From Lentzea tibetensis (GTDB taxonomy: Bacteria > Actinomycetota > Actinomycetes > Mycobacteriales > Pseudonocardiaceae), in assembly GCF_007845675.1 (NCBI RefSeq), contig NZ_VOBR01000007.1, positions 306,283-370,282 on the forward strand: a stretch of DNA of 64,000 nucleotides. Reading direction: 5' to 3'. This document shows positions 17,749 through 26,473 of the stretch, one piece after another; position 1 is the stretch's first letter, and each line of letters opens with the position of its first letter. The notes under the pieces were generated by a model, which was not told where the DNA came from, made no database searches, and was given only the letters and a program-made list of their open reading frames with translations. The position numbers and the translations under genes were made by a program.

Positions 17749-19356
17749 TCACCTGCCGAGAACGGCCCTGCGCGCGAGGCCGAGCGGAAGTGCACCCGAT
17801 CCGGCGATGGTGTCGTGGAACTCCCGCAGGGTGCCCCGCTGCTCGGCGACGTAGTCCGCGCGGATCCGGTCGATCTCCAGCGCGCCGGTGAGGTACGACG
17901 GCGCCTGCGTCGGCCACGCGCAGTACCGCAGCACCTCGGCCGCGGCCGTGCCGGCCGTCAGCGCCGTGTTCGCCACCAGGTGCGCCTCGGCCTCGTCGGT
18001 GCTCATGTCGCCGCAGTGCAGCGCCGTGTCGACGACCATGCGCGCCGCGCGGAACAGCCGCGCCTCGACGTGCGCGAGCTCCTGCGCCGTCGACGTGAAG
18101 AAACCCTGCTCCCGCAACAGCTTCTCGGAGTACAGCGCCCAGCCCTCCGAGAAGTAGGGGGTGCGGAACACCTTGCGCACCGGCCGGTCCTGCGCGGCCA
18201 GCCACGACAGGTGCCAGTGGTGTCCGGGGTAAGCCTCGTGCACGGAGATCGTCGCGAGCTGGGCCCGAGCGTTGGTGCGCAGCCGCTGCGTGACCTGCTC
18301 GGCGGTGAACCCGTCCGGCGTGAACGGCACGAAGAAGTGCCCGACGCGGCCGTTGGTCAGCGGCGGCGGCTGCATGTACGACGCGACCGCGACGATCGGC
18401 CGGTGGAACGTCGGCGAAGGCACCACGCGGCACTCCTCGCCGTCGGGCAGCGTCACGAGCCCGTGCTCGACCAGGAACCGCCGCGCGCGCTCGGTCTCCG
18501 CCTCGTACTCGCGGCGCATGTCCTCCAGCGTCGGCGGGTGGTCGTCCTGCAACGACGTCATGACCGCGTGCCAGTCCGGCGTCCCCGCCAGCTCCTTCAG
18601 CTCCGCGTCCAGCTCGGCGTACGCGGCCTTGCCGCGCTCGTGCAGCTCGCCCGCGCCGTAACCGAGCACCTGGTGCTCGACCAGCAGGCTGGAGTACAGC
18701 TTCTCGCCCATGCGCCAGTCGCCGTTCGCGCGCTCCGCGAACTCCTCGAGGAACACCACGAGCTCGTCGAACGCCCGCGCCGCGGGTTCGGCCGCTTCCG
18801 CGAGCTTCGCGCGCAGCTGCTCGTCGCGCACCTCGGCGGGCAGCGCGGAGGTGAGGAACGCGCGTCCGGTGCGCGCCTGGTCGAGTCCGCGCCGGACGAT
18901 CATCGGCGACGCGATCGCGGGGTCGAGGTTCGCCCGGCACGCGGCCAGGATCGCGGGCACCTCGGCGAGCCGGGAGATGACCGCGTCGACCAGCTCGGGC
19001 TCGGGCCGCAGCCCGTAGGTGAACGCGGCGTGCAGCGGGTAGAGCGCGGTCGACGTGTACACCGACGGGTCGCGCCGCCACTCGGGCCACGACGCCCGCA
19101 GCTGGTCACCCCGCAGCACCGAGGCGATCAGGTCGCGGTCGATCTCCTCGTCGAGCGTCGACGGACTGGACGCGGTCAGCCTGCCGAGCCACGCGTCCAC
19201 CTCGCGTTCGGTGCTCTCGAACGCCGCGGCGGAGAAGTCCCCGAGCGTGTGGTCGTGGTCCAGCGAGCCGAGCATCGACGCCGTCGCCGGGTTGCGGTCG
19301 AAGTACCAGCTCAGGAACTCGCCGACCAGCGCCGGCTGTGGAGTGTCTGCGGTCAC
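17749..19356 (-). CDS. DUF885 family protein, probable metallo-hydrolase
   Basis: The 535-residue protein belongs to the DUF885 family, whose hallmark HEAYPGHH lies at residues 373-380. It is followed by the family's RTPYFSEGWALYSE stretch, where the Glu would complete a gluzincin-like zinc site. No signal peptide is evident, so it is probably cytosolic. GTG 19356 was chosen as start (VTADTPQPAL); a longer frame begins at 19425 but would run over the start of the divergent gene at 19395. The substrate is unknown; family members are annotated as peptidase-like. Confidence 0.8.
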   Translation of the reverse strand: MTADTPQPALVGEFLSWYFDRNPATASMLGSLDHDHTLGDFSAAAFESTEREVDAWLGRLTASSPSTLDEEIDRDLIASVLRGDQLRASWPEWRRDPSVYTSTALYPLHAAFTYGLRPEPELVDAVISRLAEVPAILAACRANLDPAIASPMIVRRGLDQARTGRAFLTSALPAEVRDEQLRAKLAEAAEPAARAFDELVVFLEEFAERANGDWRMGEKLYSSLLVEHQVLGYGAGELHERGKAAYAELDAELKELAGTPDWHAVMTSLQDDHPPTLEDMRREYEAETERARRFLVEHGLVTLPDGEECRVVPSPTFHRPIVAVASYMQPPPLTNGRVGHFFVPFTPDGFTAEQVTQRLRTNARAQLATISVHEAYPGHHWHLSWLAAQDRPVRKVFRTPYFSEGWALYSEKLLREQGFFTSTAQELAHVEARLFRAARMVVDTALHCGDMSTDEAEAHLVANTALTAGTAAAEVLRYCAWPTQAPSYLTGALEIDRIRADYVAEQRGTLREFHDTIAGSGALPLGLARRAVLGR

Positions 19357-19394
19357 TCCACGGAAGTTACCCGCTGGTTCTAAGGTGGTGAGCT

Positions 19395-19676
19395 GTGGCG
19401 GACAAGAAAGCTGTGAAGCAGGCATCGGAATTCCTCACCGCGCACGGCAAGACGGCGCGTGCGGTGATCGAGCCGATCGGCCGCGCCGGTGCGCGGATCG
19501 TGCTGGTCGGTGAGGACGGCGCGATGGGTGACCTGGTCCTGCCGACCGTCGAGGCCGCGTCCGAGGTCGTCGCCGCGGTGCCCGAGCTGGTCGAGGCCGA
19601 GTGGGACCGCGAGACCACGTCCCAGATCAAGATCGGTTCCCCGCACCGCAAGAAGATGGCGCGGATGCAGCGGTGA
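19395..19676 (+). CDS. Small conserved-looking protein of unknown function
   Basis: This 93-residue protein starts at GTG 19395 (MADKKAVKQAS). It mixes basic termini (ending HRKKMARMQR) with a central alternation of Gly, Val and Ala that suggests a small alpha/beta fold. I do not recognise a domain. Its TGA overlaps the GTG of the ATP-grasp gene by four bases, so the two are translationally coupled and probably work together. Confidence 0.7.
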   Translation: MADKKAVKQASEFLTAHGKTARAVIEPIGRAGARIVLVGEDGAMGDLVLPTVEAASEVVAAVPELVEAEWDRETTSQIKIGSPHRKKMARMQR

Positions 19677-20521
19677 AGGTCCTGCTCGCCTCCTGCCCCG
19701 GCAAGCCGTTGGGAGACGGTGACGACGACGCGGTGATCGACGCGCTGGCCTCGGTCGACGTCGACGCCGCGTGGTCGGTGTGGGGTTCGCCCGACGTCGC
19801 CGACCTCGTGGTGCTGCGCGCGACGTGGGACTACACCGAGCGGCTGCCGGAGTTCCTCGACTGGTGCGAGTCGGTGCCCGTGCTGGCGAACCCGCTTTCC
19901 GTGGTGCGCTGGAACACCGACAAGTCCTATTTGGTCGAGTTGGCGCAGGCGGGCGTCGGCGTCGTGCCGACTTCCGTTGTGGCGCCGGGGGAGCGGCCGT
20001 CGTGGCCGTCCGGCGAGTTCGTGGTGAAGCCCGCGATCGGCGCGGGCTCGCGCGGTGCCGCGCGGTTCGCGGCCGGCGAGTTCGAAGCCGCGGTCGAGCA
20101 CCTGGACTCCTTGGCCGCCAAGGCGCTGGTGCAGCCCTACCAGTCCCGTGTGGACGGTGAGGGTGAGACGGCGATGGTGTTCTTCGCCGGTGTGTACTCG
20201 CACGCGTTCACCAAGGGCGCGATGCTCGCGCCGGACCGGGAGACCGACGAGTCGGGCCTGTACGTGCTGGAGAAGCTCGCGCCCGCCGTCCCGTCGGCCG
20301 CGCAGCGCAGGCTCGGCGAGGACGCGCTGGACGCGGCGGCCGGGCTGCTCGGCCTGCGTTGCTCGGAGCTGCTCTACGCGCGCGTCGACGTCGTCGCTGG
20401 CGAGGACGGGCGGCCGTTGCTGCTGGAGCTGGAGCTCACCGAGCCGTCGCTCGGCTTCCGGCAGGCAGACGCGGGTGCTCCGCTGCGGTTCGCCTCGGCT
20501 GTGCGCGCTTTCGCGCGTTAA
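19673..20521 (+). CDS. ATP-grasp enzyme, DcsG/glutathione-synthetase-like
   Basis: The 282-residue protein has an ATP-grasp layout: an N-terminal domain with LRATWDYTERLPEF and VVRWNTDKSYL, the ATP-binding strand FVVKPAIGAGSRGAARF, and a C-terminal metal-binding segment PLLLELELTEPSLGF, where Glu residues would coordinate Mg. This pattern matches the family of the cycloserine-pathway ligase DcsG, but no other cycloserine genes are nearby, so its carboxylate and amine substrates are unknown. Start GTG 19673 lies in a GTGA overlap with the 93-residue gene. Confidence 0.8.
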   Translation: MKVLLASCPGKPLGDGDDDAVIDALASVDVDAAWSVWGSPDVADLVVLRATWDYTERLPEFLDWCESVPVLANPLSVVRWNTDKSYLVELAQAGVGVVPTSVVAPGERPSWPSGEFVVKPAIGAGSRGAARFAAGEFEAAVEHLDSLAAKALVQPYQSRVDGEGETAMVFFAGVYSHAFTKGAMLAPDRETDESGLYVLEKLAPAVPSAAQRRLGEDALDAAAGLLGLRCSELLYARVDVVAGEDGRPLLLELELTEPSLGFRQADAGAPLRFASAVRAFAR

Positions 20522-20594
20522 TCGTCTAGACCGATAGGCGTTCGACAGTCACCATAGTTCTATTGATACGTGCCTTTCGTCTGTCGCACGTACG

Positions 20595-21080
20595 GTGGAT
20601 GCCGGTGGCAATTCGTCGTGGCAAATTCGGTGGCGTCGAAATTCACTCATTCCCGCAGGAGGAATTGTGTTGTCTGCTGCCACCGCGGTCGGGGCCGTGG
20701 CGCTGGCTGCCGCCGGACTGGTCGCGCCGCCCTATGCCGGGAACCTCGGAACCGCCACCTACCAGGGCAAAGCCACCTTCACCGAGGACTACAAGCCGGA
20801 CTGGGACAAGGTCGCGTGCCCGAAGTCGGAAAACCTCAAGACGCTTCCGAAGGAGTTCATCGCCGGTCTCAACCGCGAACAGTTCGGCAAGGGGGACAAG
20901 AGCCCGAACTGCGGCGTGATCGTCGAGGTGACAGGCCCGAAGGGCAAGTTCAAGGTGCAGATCGTGGACGTCGCCGAAGGCCCCAAGAAGGGTGACCTGA
21001 ACCTCGACAAGGCCGCGTTCGCGAAGATCGCCGACGTGAACGACGGCATCGTCAAGATCAGCTGGGCTGTCGCCAAGTAG
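20595..21080 (+). CDS. Secreted double-psi beta-barrel (expansin/RlpA-like) protein
   Basis: The mature part (YQGKATFTEDY..., LNREQFGKG..., NCGVIVEVTG, DLNLDKAAFAKIA, GIVKISWAV) follows the expansin/RlpA double-psi beta-barrel pattern of small cell-wall-binding proteins. A signal peptide (basic RWRRN, hydrophobic LSAATAVGAVALAAAG, cleavage near PPYA-GN) precedes it. The start is uncertain: ATG 20595 gives 161 residues and a good basic n-region, whereas GTG 20667 has an excellent AGGAGG but would leave no n-region. The gene ends inside the hairpin at 21064. Confidence 0.78.
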   Translation: MDAGGNSSWQIRWRRNSLIPAGGIVLSAATAVGAVALAAAGLVAPPYAGNLGTATYQGKATFTEDYKPDWDKVACPKSENLKTLPKEFIAGLNREQFGKGDKSPNCGVIVEVTGPKGKFKVQIVDVAEGPKKGDLNLDKAAFAKIADVNDGIVKISWAVAK

Positions 21081-21089
21081 CGACAGCCC
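21064..21089. terminator. Hairpin overlapping the stop codon of the beta-barrel gene
   Basis: GGGCTGTCGC and GCGACAGCCC form a perfect 10-bp stem with a six-base loop; the TAG stop codon spans the loop end and the first stem base. It lies between two convergent genes only 18 bases apart and probably terminates both. Confidence 0.75.
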
Positions 21090-21098
21090 GGCGCACGG

Positions 21099-22676
21099 CT
21101 ACCGCAGGCCCGAACCGATGCCGGTGAGCGCGCGGACCTCCATCTCGGACTGCTTGTGGGGGTCGGCAGGCTTCTTGCTGAAGATCGTGCCCAGGTAGCC
21201 GGCGAGGAACGACAGCGGGATCGACACGATTCCGGGGTTGCTCAACGGGAACCACGCGAAGTCCGCGCTCGGGAACACCGACGACGGCGACCCGGAGATC
21301 GCGGGGGAGAAGGCGATCAGCACGATGCACAGGCTCAGGCCGCCGTAGATCGACCACAACGTGCCCGTGGTGTTGAACCTCTTCCAGAACAACGAGTACA
21401 GCAGGGTCGGCAGGTTCGCCGACGCGGCGATCGCGAACGCCAGCGCCACGAGGAACGCGACGTTCTGGCCGTTGGCCGCGATGCCGCCGATGATCGCGAG
21501 CACGCCCACCACGATCGCGGTGAGGCGGGCGACCCGCACCTCGGAGCGGGGGTCCGCCTCGCCGTGCTTGATCACGCTGGCGTAGACGTCGTGCGCGAAG
21601 GACGCGGACGCCGTCAGCGTCAGACCGGCGACCACGGCGAGGATCGTCGCGAACGCCACCGCGGCGACGATGCCGAGCAGCACGGCGCCACCGATGTGGA
21701 ACGCGAGCAGCGGGGCCGCCGAGTTCTCACCACCGGGCGCCGAGGTGATCTCGTCCGTGCCGACCAGTGCCATCGCGCCGAAGCCGAGCACCAGCGTGCA
21801 CAGGTAGAAGGTGGCGACCATGCACGTCGCCCACACCACCGAGCGCCGCGCCTCGCGGGCGTTCGGCACCGTGTAGAAGCGCATCAGCACGTGCGGCAGC
21901 GACGCCGTGCCGAAGAGCAGCGCGAGCGCGAGGGACAGGAAGTCGATCTTGGAGAGGTCGGACGCGCCGTACTTCACGCCGGGCGACAGCACCGCGTCGC
22001 CGAGCGGCGACTTCTGCGTGGCCCGCTCCAGCATCGTGGACAGGTCGAACCCGAACTTGCCGATCAGGAAGATCGTCAGCAGCAGCACGGAGAGGATGAG
22101 GAAGCCGGCCTTGATGATCTGCACCCACGTGGTGCCCTTCATGCCGCCGACGAGCACGTACAGCACCATGATGATGCCGACGACCGCGATGATGGCCGCC
22201 TGGCCCACCTTGCTGTGCACGTCGAGCAGCAACGCCATCAGGCCGCCCGCGCCCGCCATCTGCGCGATCATGTAGAAGAGCGAGATCACCAGCGTCGCGT
22301 TCGCCGCGGCCGCGCGCACCGGGCGCTCGCGCATGCGGAAGGCCATGACGTCGCCCATGGTGTAGCGGCCGGTGTTGCGCAGGCGCTCGGCGATCAGCAT
22401 GAGACCGATCAGCCAGGCGACGACCCAGCCGATCGAGTAGAGGAAGCCGTCGTAGCCGTTGACCGCGATCGCACCGGAGATGCCGAGGAACGACGCGGCG
22501 GACAGGAAGTCACCCGACAGGGCGATGCCGTTCTGCGCACCGGTGAAGCCGCCGCCCGCGGCGTAGTAGTCGGACTTGGTGACGTTGCGGCTGCCCGCCC
22601 GGTACACGATGTAGAGGGTGATCAGGACGAAGATGCCGAAGACGCCCAGGTTGATCGCGGTGTTCGCGCCGTTCAC
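21099..22676 (-). CDS. actP: Sodium:solute symporter, cation/acetate type
   Basis: The 525-residue protein has about 13 hydrophobic helices and the solute:sodium symporter fold. The ActP-like N terminus includes GGGFTGAQNGIALSGDFLSAASFLG, written here as two blocks: GGGFTGAQNGIA and LSGDFLSAASFLG. It likely imports acetate or another short carboxylate with Na+ or H+. It follows the DUF485 gene with overlapping stop and start (22673-22676), an arrangement typical of actP/yjcH pairs. The exact substrate cannot be read from the sequence. Confidence 0.9.
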   Translation of the reverse strand: MNGANTAINLGVFGIFVLITLYIVYRAGSRNVTKSDYYAAGGGFTGAQNGIALSGDFLSAASFLGISGAIAVNGYDGFLYSIGWVVAWLIGLMLIAERLRNTGRYTMGDVMAFRMRERPVRAAAANATLVISLFYMIAQMAGAGGLMALLLDVHSKVGQAAIIAVVGIIMVLYVLVGGMKGTTWVQIIKAGFLILSVLLLTIFLIGKFGFDLSTMLERATQKSPLGDAVLSPGVKYGASDLSKIDFLSLALALLFGTASLPHVLMRFYTVPNAREARRSVVWATCMVATFYLCTLVLGFGAMALVGTDEITSAPGGENSAAPLLAFHIGGAVLLGIVAAVAFATILAVVAGLTLTASASFAHDVYASVIKHGEADPRSEVRVARLTAIVVGVLAIIGGIAANGQNVAFLVALAFAIAASANLPTLLYSLFWKRFNTTGTLWSIYGGLSLCIVLIAFSPAISGSPSSVFPSADFAWFPLSNPGIVSIPLSFLAGYLGTIFSKKPADPHKQSEMEVRALTGIGSGLR

Positions 22677-23065
22677 AGCTGCTCCTCGTCGGCGTCGACG
22701 AGGCTGCGGACCGCGTCGACCTGGGGGTCCAGCCTTCGCTTGGCGTAACGCGAGTACGCCAATGTGATGATGATGGTGCTGGCGAACTGGAGGAATCCGA
22801 ACACGAGTCCGACGTTGATCACACCGAATACCGGCTGGCTCATGAAATCGTCGGCGTACGCGGACAACAACACGAAGGTCACGTACCAGCTGAGGAACAG
22901 CAGTGTGGCCGGGATAACGAACGTCGCGATCCGTCTGCGGAGCAGCTGGAAATCGGCGCTCTGCTGGATCCGCCCGAAATCGGGCTCTCCGTCACCGTCC
23001 AACAGCAATCCGTGATCGTGGTCTTCGAACGTCGCGAATCCGGGCGAGGGCAGCGCCTTCGTCAT
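22673..23065 (-). CDS. DUF485 membrane protein, symporter partner
   Basis: This 130-residue protein has two transmembrane helices (FVIPATLLFLSWYVTFVLL and VINVGLVFGFLQFASTIIIT) with the DUF485 motif DFQLLRRR before the first. DUF485 (YjcH) proteins are encoded with ActP-type symporters. The C-terminal tail is cytosolic and acidic. It is the first gene of the two-gene transport operon. Confidence 0.9.
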   Translation of the reverse strand: MTKALPSPGFATFEDHDHGLLLDGDGEPDFGRIQQSADFQLLRRRIATFVIPATLLFLSWYVTFVLLSAYADDFMSQPVFGVINVGLVFGFLQFASTIIITLAYSRYAKRRLDPQVDAVRSLVDADEEQL

Positions 23066-23384
23066 CTACAACTCGCATTCGTGGGCGGGGGTGCCCGCGC
23101 GCCCGAGAGCGCAAGGATGATCACTGTGCGTGACCACGCTGCGGGCGATGCGGCGGGGAGGCGCTCAGCGTAACCACGCACGGCCACGAGTCAATCCCCG
23201 AGCGACGAGCACCACCCGGACGGGGCGTGCCCACCGTTGTAGCCGCAAGCTCCCTGGCCTACTATCCCGCAGCAACACGTTCCGTCACTTGCGAAATCGC
23301 TCGCCCACCAAGTCATGCGGTGATTCGCCAGGCCAGGAGGTAGCCGATAGTGGGGCACTTCGAGCGCGCCATGGGGATCAATTC
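23066..23384. other. Divergent intergenic region between symporter operon and conservon
   Basis: This 319-base region must contain the promoters of both the minus-strand symporter operon and the plus-strand conservon. No convincing promoter consensus was found. Its most notable content is a strong ribosome site (AGGAGG, 23335-23340) that serves a very short reading frame rather than the kinase start. Confidence 0.5.
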
Positions 23385-23388
23385 GTGA
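23350..23388 (+). CDS. Candidate 12-codon leader ORF upstream of the conservon kinase
   Basis: GTG 23350 is spaced nine bases from a perfect AGGAGG and opens 12 codons (VGHFERAMGINS). The TGA at 23386-23388 overlaps the GTG start of the kinase gene as GTGA. The kinase's own ribosome site is weaker (GGGGAT), so ribosomes finishing the leader could re-initiate on the kinase. There is no homology evidence; the call rests on ribosome-site strength and the overlap alone. Confidence 0.45.
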   Translation: MGHFERAMGINS

Positions 23389-26048
23389 ATGCCCGCAGTT
23401 GGAGAAAGATCAGTGACTGGCGCAACTGGCGCCTGCCCGTCAAGCTCGCCGCGGTGCTGCTCGTACCGGTGAGCGTGGCGGTCGGTGCCGGTGTTCTGCA
23501 GATCGCCGGGTACGTGGACAGGTCGAACTCGTACGTGCAGATGCAGCAGCTCGTCCGGTTGCGCGCGGACATCGCCCCGCTCATCTCCAGCGTGCAGCAG
23601 GAGCGCACGCTCGCCGCGCAGAGCTCGACGAGCGGCTCGGGTGTCGCCGCGTTCCAGAACCAGATCAGCTCGACGGACAACGCCGCCGCGACCGTGCGCC
23701 GCCGCGTCGACCGCACCGCGGGCCTGAGTGACGTCGCGAACTCCCGCTATCGCGAGCTGACGGACCAGCTGAGCGCCCTCAAGGCGTTGCGCGAGCAGAC
23801 CTCTTCCGGCACGGCGGACGCCACCGCCGCGACCGCGGGCTACACCGGCGTCGTCAAGTCGCTGCTGGACTTCGAACAGGCCCTGATCAGCCAGTTCGGC
23901 GACGAGGCCATCTCCGGCACGGCGATCGCGTTGCACAACATGGTGATCTCGCAGGAGCAGGTCTCGCAGCAGCAGGCGATCGTGCTCGCCGGCATCGGCC
24001 GCGGCAAGCTGCTCGGCACCGAGGTCCGCACGCTGGAACAGTCGGACATCCGCCTGCAGGACCGCGTCAACGACTTCCAGGCCATCGCCACCCCGGCGCA
24101 GCGCCGCAGCTACGAGCAGACGGTCACCGGCGCCGACGTCGCCACCCGCACCAAGCTCGTCGAGAAGGCGCTGACGCAGCCGGAGCAGCAGCCCGCCAAC
24201 CGCACGGGCACCAACGGCAGGCAGGCCCCGGCCACCGACCCGACGCTGGGGATCGCGGTCGAGGAGTGGAACAAGACGTCCGGCACGACGTCCCGCCTGA
24301 TGGAACAGGTCGGCAGGCAGCTGCAGGACGAGCTCGCGGGTACGGCGGCGCGGCTGCAGGACGAGACGTCCGACAAGGCCGGTGCGGCCGCGGTGGTCCT
24401 GCTGGCCATGCTGATCCTGGCCGTGGCGCTCGGCTTCGTCATCGGCCGCTACCTGCTGCGCTCGCTGGAGGAGCTGCGGCGTTCCGCGCTCGACGTGGCG
24501 CACCACCACCTCCCGCAGGTCGTGGCGGCGATCCGCGCGGACCGCAAGCCGGACACCGAGATCGAGCCGGTGCCGGTGCACACCGTCGAGGAGTTCGGCC
24601 AGCTGGCGCGCGCGTTCGACGCGGTGCACGAGCAGGCCATCCGCTCCGCCGTCGAGCAGGCGTCGCTGCGCGGCGGGATGCGCAACATCTTCGTCAACCT
24701 GTCCCGGCGGTCGCAGGGCCTCGTCGAGCGCCAGCTCAAGCTCATGGAGGAGCTGGAGCGGCACGAGGAGAACCCCGAGCAGCTCGCCAACCTGTTCAAG
24801 CTCGACCACCTCGCGACGCGCATGCGCCGCAACAACGAGAACCTGATGGTGCTGTCCGGCACGGACGTCGCCCGCAGGTTCACCCAGCCGGTTCCGCTCG
24901 CGGACGTGCTGCGCGCCGCCGCGTCGGAGATCGAGCACTACCAACGGGTCGTGGTGAAGTCCACGCCGTCGGTGGAGATCGTCGGCTACGCGGCGAGCGA
25001 CCTCGTGCGTCTCGTCGCGGAGCTGCTGGACAACGCCACGGCGTTCTCCGCGCCGACCACCCAGGTCGTCATCGGCGCCCGCGCCGACCGCGACGGCGGC
25101 ATGCTCGTCGAGGTCGCCGACCAGGGCATCGGCATGGGGCCCGCGGAGCTGACCGAGGCCAACGAGCGGCTCAGCTCGGAGGCCGAGGACGAGGTGCCCG
25201 TGTCCCGCCAGATGGGACTGTTCGTGGTGGGGCGCCTCGGCAAGCGCCACAACGTCACGGTGCGGCTCCGCGCGGCGGGGGAGGGCCGCGAAGGCCTCCG
25301 CGCCTTCGTGCTCGTCCCGGCGGAACTGGTGCGCAAGAACGTCGAGGAGGAGCAGGCGCCCTCCACGCCGAGGCACGCCGCGCTCCCGCAGCCGAAGCCC
25401 CCGCTGCCCGAGCAGTCCCGGCACGCCGACCCGGCTCACCGGCCCGCTGAAACTTCAAGGCTGCCGGAGACGCCGCGGTTGCCCGAGCCGCCGAGGGTGC
25501 CGGAGCAGCCCCGCGTCGTGGTGAAGACGCCGAACCTGGCGCCGCGCCCGCCGCGTGCGGAACAAGCCGAGAGCGACGTCAGCAACGGCAACGGTGGCTG
25601 GTCCTCGTTCCGCGGCGCGACCATCGACGAACCCGTGACGTCCAACGGAAACGGGCCAGTTGAGACGGCGGCTGAAGAAACCAACTCGTCGTGGTTCGGA
25701 TCTTTCGAGGCGCAGAACGGCTCGGTACCGCAACCTTCGTCGACGCCCTCACCAGCATCGTCACCGTCCGTCACCGGATCGTGGTTCGGAAAAACCGGCA
25801 CCGCGTCGGTTTTCGACGAGCCGCCGGGTGACGCGGAGGACGCTGGTGAGACGGGCGCCGGGTTGCCGAAACGAGCGCCGCGTAAGAACCTGCTCCCCAA
25901 TCTCGCCGAACGCCCGGAGTCGCAGGGCACACTGTCTCAGAAGCGTGACCCGGAACGGGCCAGGGGCTTCCTCAGCAGCTACCAGACAGGACTGCGGCAG
26001 GCTCCCTTGGGAGGCAACGGCAACGGGCAGCGGAACGGGCAGGAGTAG
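23385..26048 (+). CDS. cvnA: Conservon sensor kinase (CvnA-type, nitrate-sensor-like extracellular domain)
   Basis: The 887-residue membrane kinase has transmembrane helices at about 21-43 and 335-357, enclosing an all-helical extracellular domain of the NIT type (QQERTLAAQSS). A HAMP-like linker follows, then a dimerisation segment with His475 (LDHLATRMRRNNENL) and an ATPase domain with Glu546 (ELLDNATAF) and VADQGIGM. The last 230 residues or so are Pro/Ser-rich and probably disordered. In Streptomyces such CvnA proteins act with CvnB, C and D at the membrane. GTG 23385 was chosen because it overlaps the leader ORF and gives a proper short cytosolic N terminus. Confidence 0.9.
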   Translation: MNARSWRKISDWRNWRLPVKLAAVLLVPVSVAVGAGVLQIAGYVDRSNSYVQMQQLVRLRADIAPLISSVQQERTLAAQSSTSGSGVAAFQNQISSTDNAAATVRRRVDRTAGLSDVANSRYRELTDQLSALKALREQTSSGTADATAATAGYTGVVKSLLDFEQALISQFGDEAISGTAIALHNMVISQEQVSQQQAIVLAGIGRGKLLGTEVRTLEQSDIRLQDRVNDFQAIATPAQRRSYEQTVTGADVATRTKLVEKALTQPEQQPANRTGTNGRQAPATDPTLGIAVEEWNKTSGTTSRLMEQVGRQLQDELAGTAARLQDETSDKAGAAAVVLLAMLILAVALGFVIGRYLLRSLEELRRSALDVAHHHLPQVVAAIRADRKPDTEIEPVPVHTVEEFGQLARAFDAVHEQAIRSAVEQASLRGGMRNIFVNLSRRSQGLVERQLKLMEELERHEENPEQLANLFKLDHLATRMRRNNENLMVLSGTDVARRFTQPVPLADVLRAAASEIEHYQRVVVKSTPSVEIVGYAASDLVRLVAELLDNATAFSAPTTQVVIGARADRDGGMLVEVADQGIGMGPAELTEANERLSSEAEDEVPVSRQMGLFVVGRLGKRHNVTVRLRAAGEGREGLRAFVLVPAELVRKNVEEEQAPSTPRHAALPQPKPPLPEQSRHADPAHRPAETSRLPETPRLPEPPRVPEQPRVVVKTPNLAPRPPRAEQAESDVSNGNGGWSSFRGATIDEPVTSNGNGPVETAAEETNSSWFGSFEAQNGSVPQPSSTPSPASSPSVTGSWFGKTGTASVFDEPPGDAEDAGETGAGLPKRAPRKNLLPNLAERPESQGTLSQKRDPERARGFLSSYQTGLRQAPLGGNGNGQRNGQE

Positions 26049-26051
26049 GGC

Positions 26052-26471
26052 ATGAGCACACCTCAGTCGCGCCAGGTGCACCAGTTCGGGTGGTTGATCA
26101 CCAACTTCACCGAGCGGGTGCCCGGAGTGGCGCACGCCGTGGTGATCTCGGTCGACGGCCTGATGCTGACGAAATCCGCAGCTCTGCCGCCTGACAGAGC
26201 CGACCAGCTGGCCGCGATCGCGGCCGGCGTGGCCAGCCTGACCCAGAGCGCCTCACGATGTTTCGAAGGTGGCGGTGTGTTGCGCACCGTAGTCGAGATG
26301 GATTACGGGATCATGCTTCTCATGTCCATTCGAGACGGGTCTTGTTTGGCGGTCCTGGCCGCCCCCGACAGCGATGTCGGCCAGGTGGCCTACGAGATGA
26401 CCGTGGTCGTCGACCAGGTCGGCCAGATCCTCACCCCAGAACTGCGAGCACAGCTCCACAGTGTGAGGTGA
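26052..26471 (+). CDS. cvnB: Roadblock/LC7 domain protein (CvnB-type)
   Basis: The 139-residue protein is a single roadblock/LC7 domain (FGWLITNFTERVPGVAHAVVISVDGLML, i.e. FTERVPGV then VVISVDGL, with the SLTQSASRCFEGG helix). Roadblock proteins bind small GTPases; in conservons this subunit partners the GTPase-like CvnD. It starts three bases after the kinase gene and is followed by the DUF742 gene three bases later. Confidence 0.93.
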   Translation: MSTPQSRQVHQFGWLITNFTERVPGVAHAVVISVDGLMLTKSAALPPDRADQLAAIAAGVASLTQSASRCFEGGGVLRTVVEMDYGIMLLMSIRDGSCLAVLAAPDSDVGQVAYEMTVVVDQVGQILTPELRAQLHSVR

Positions 26472-26473
26472 TC

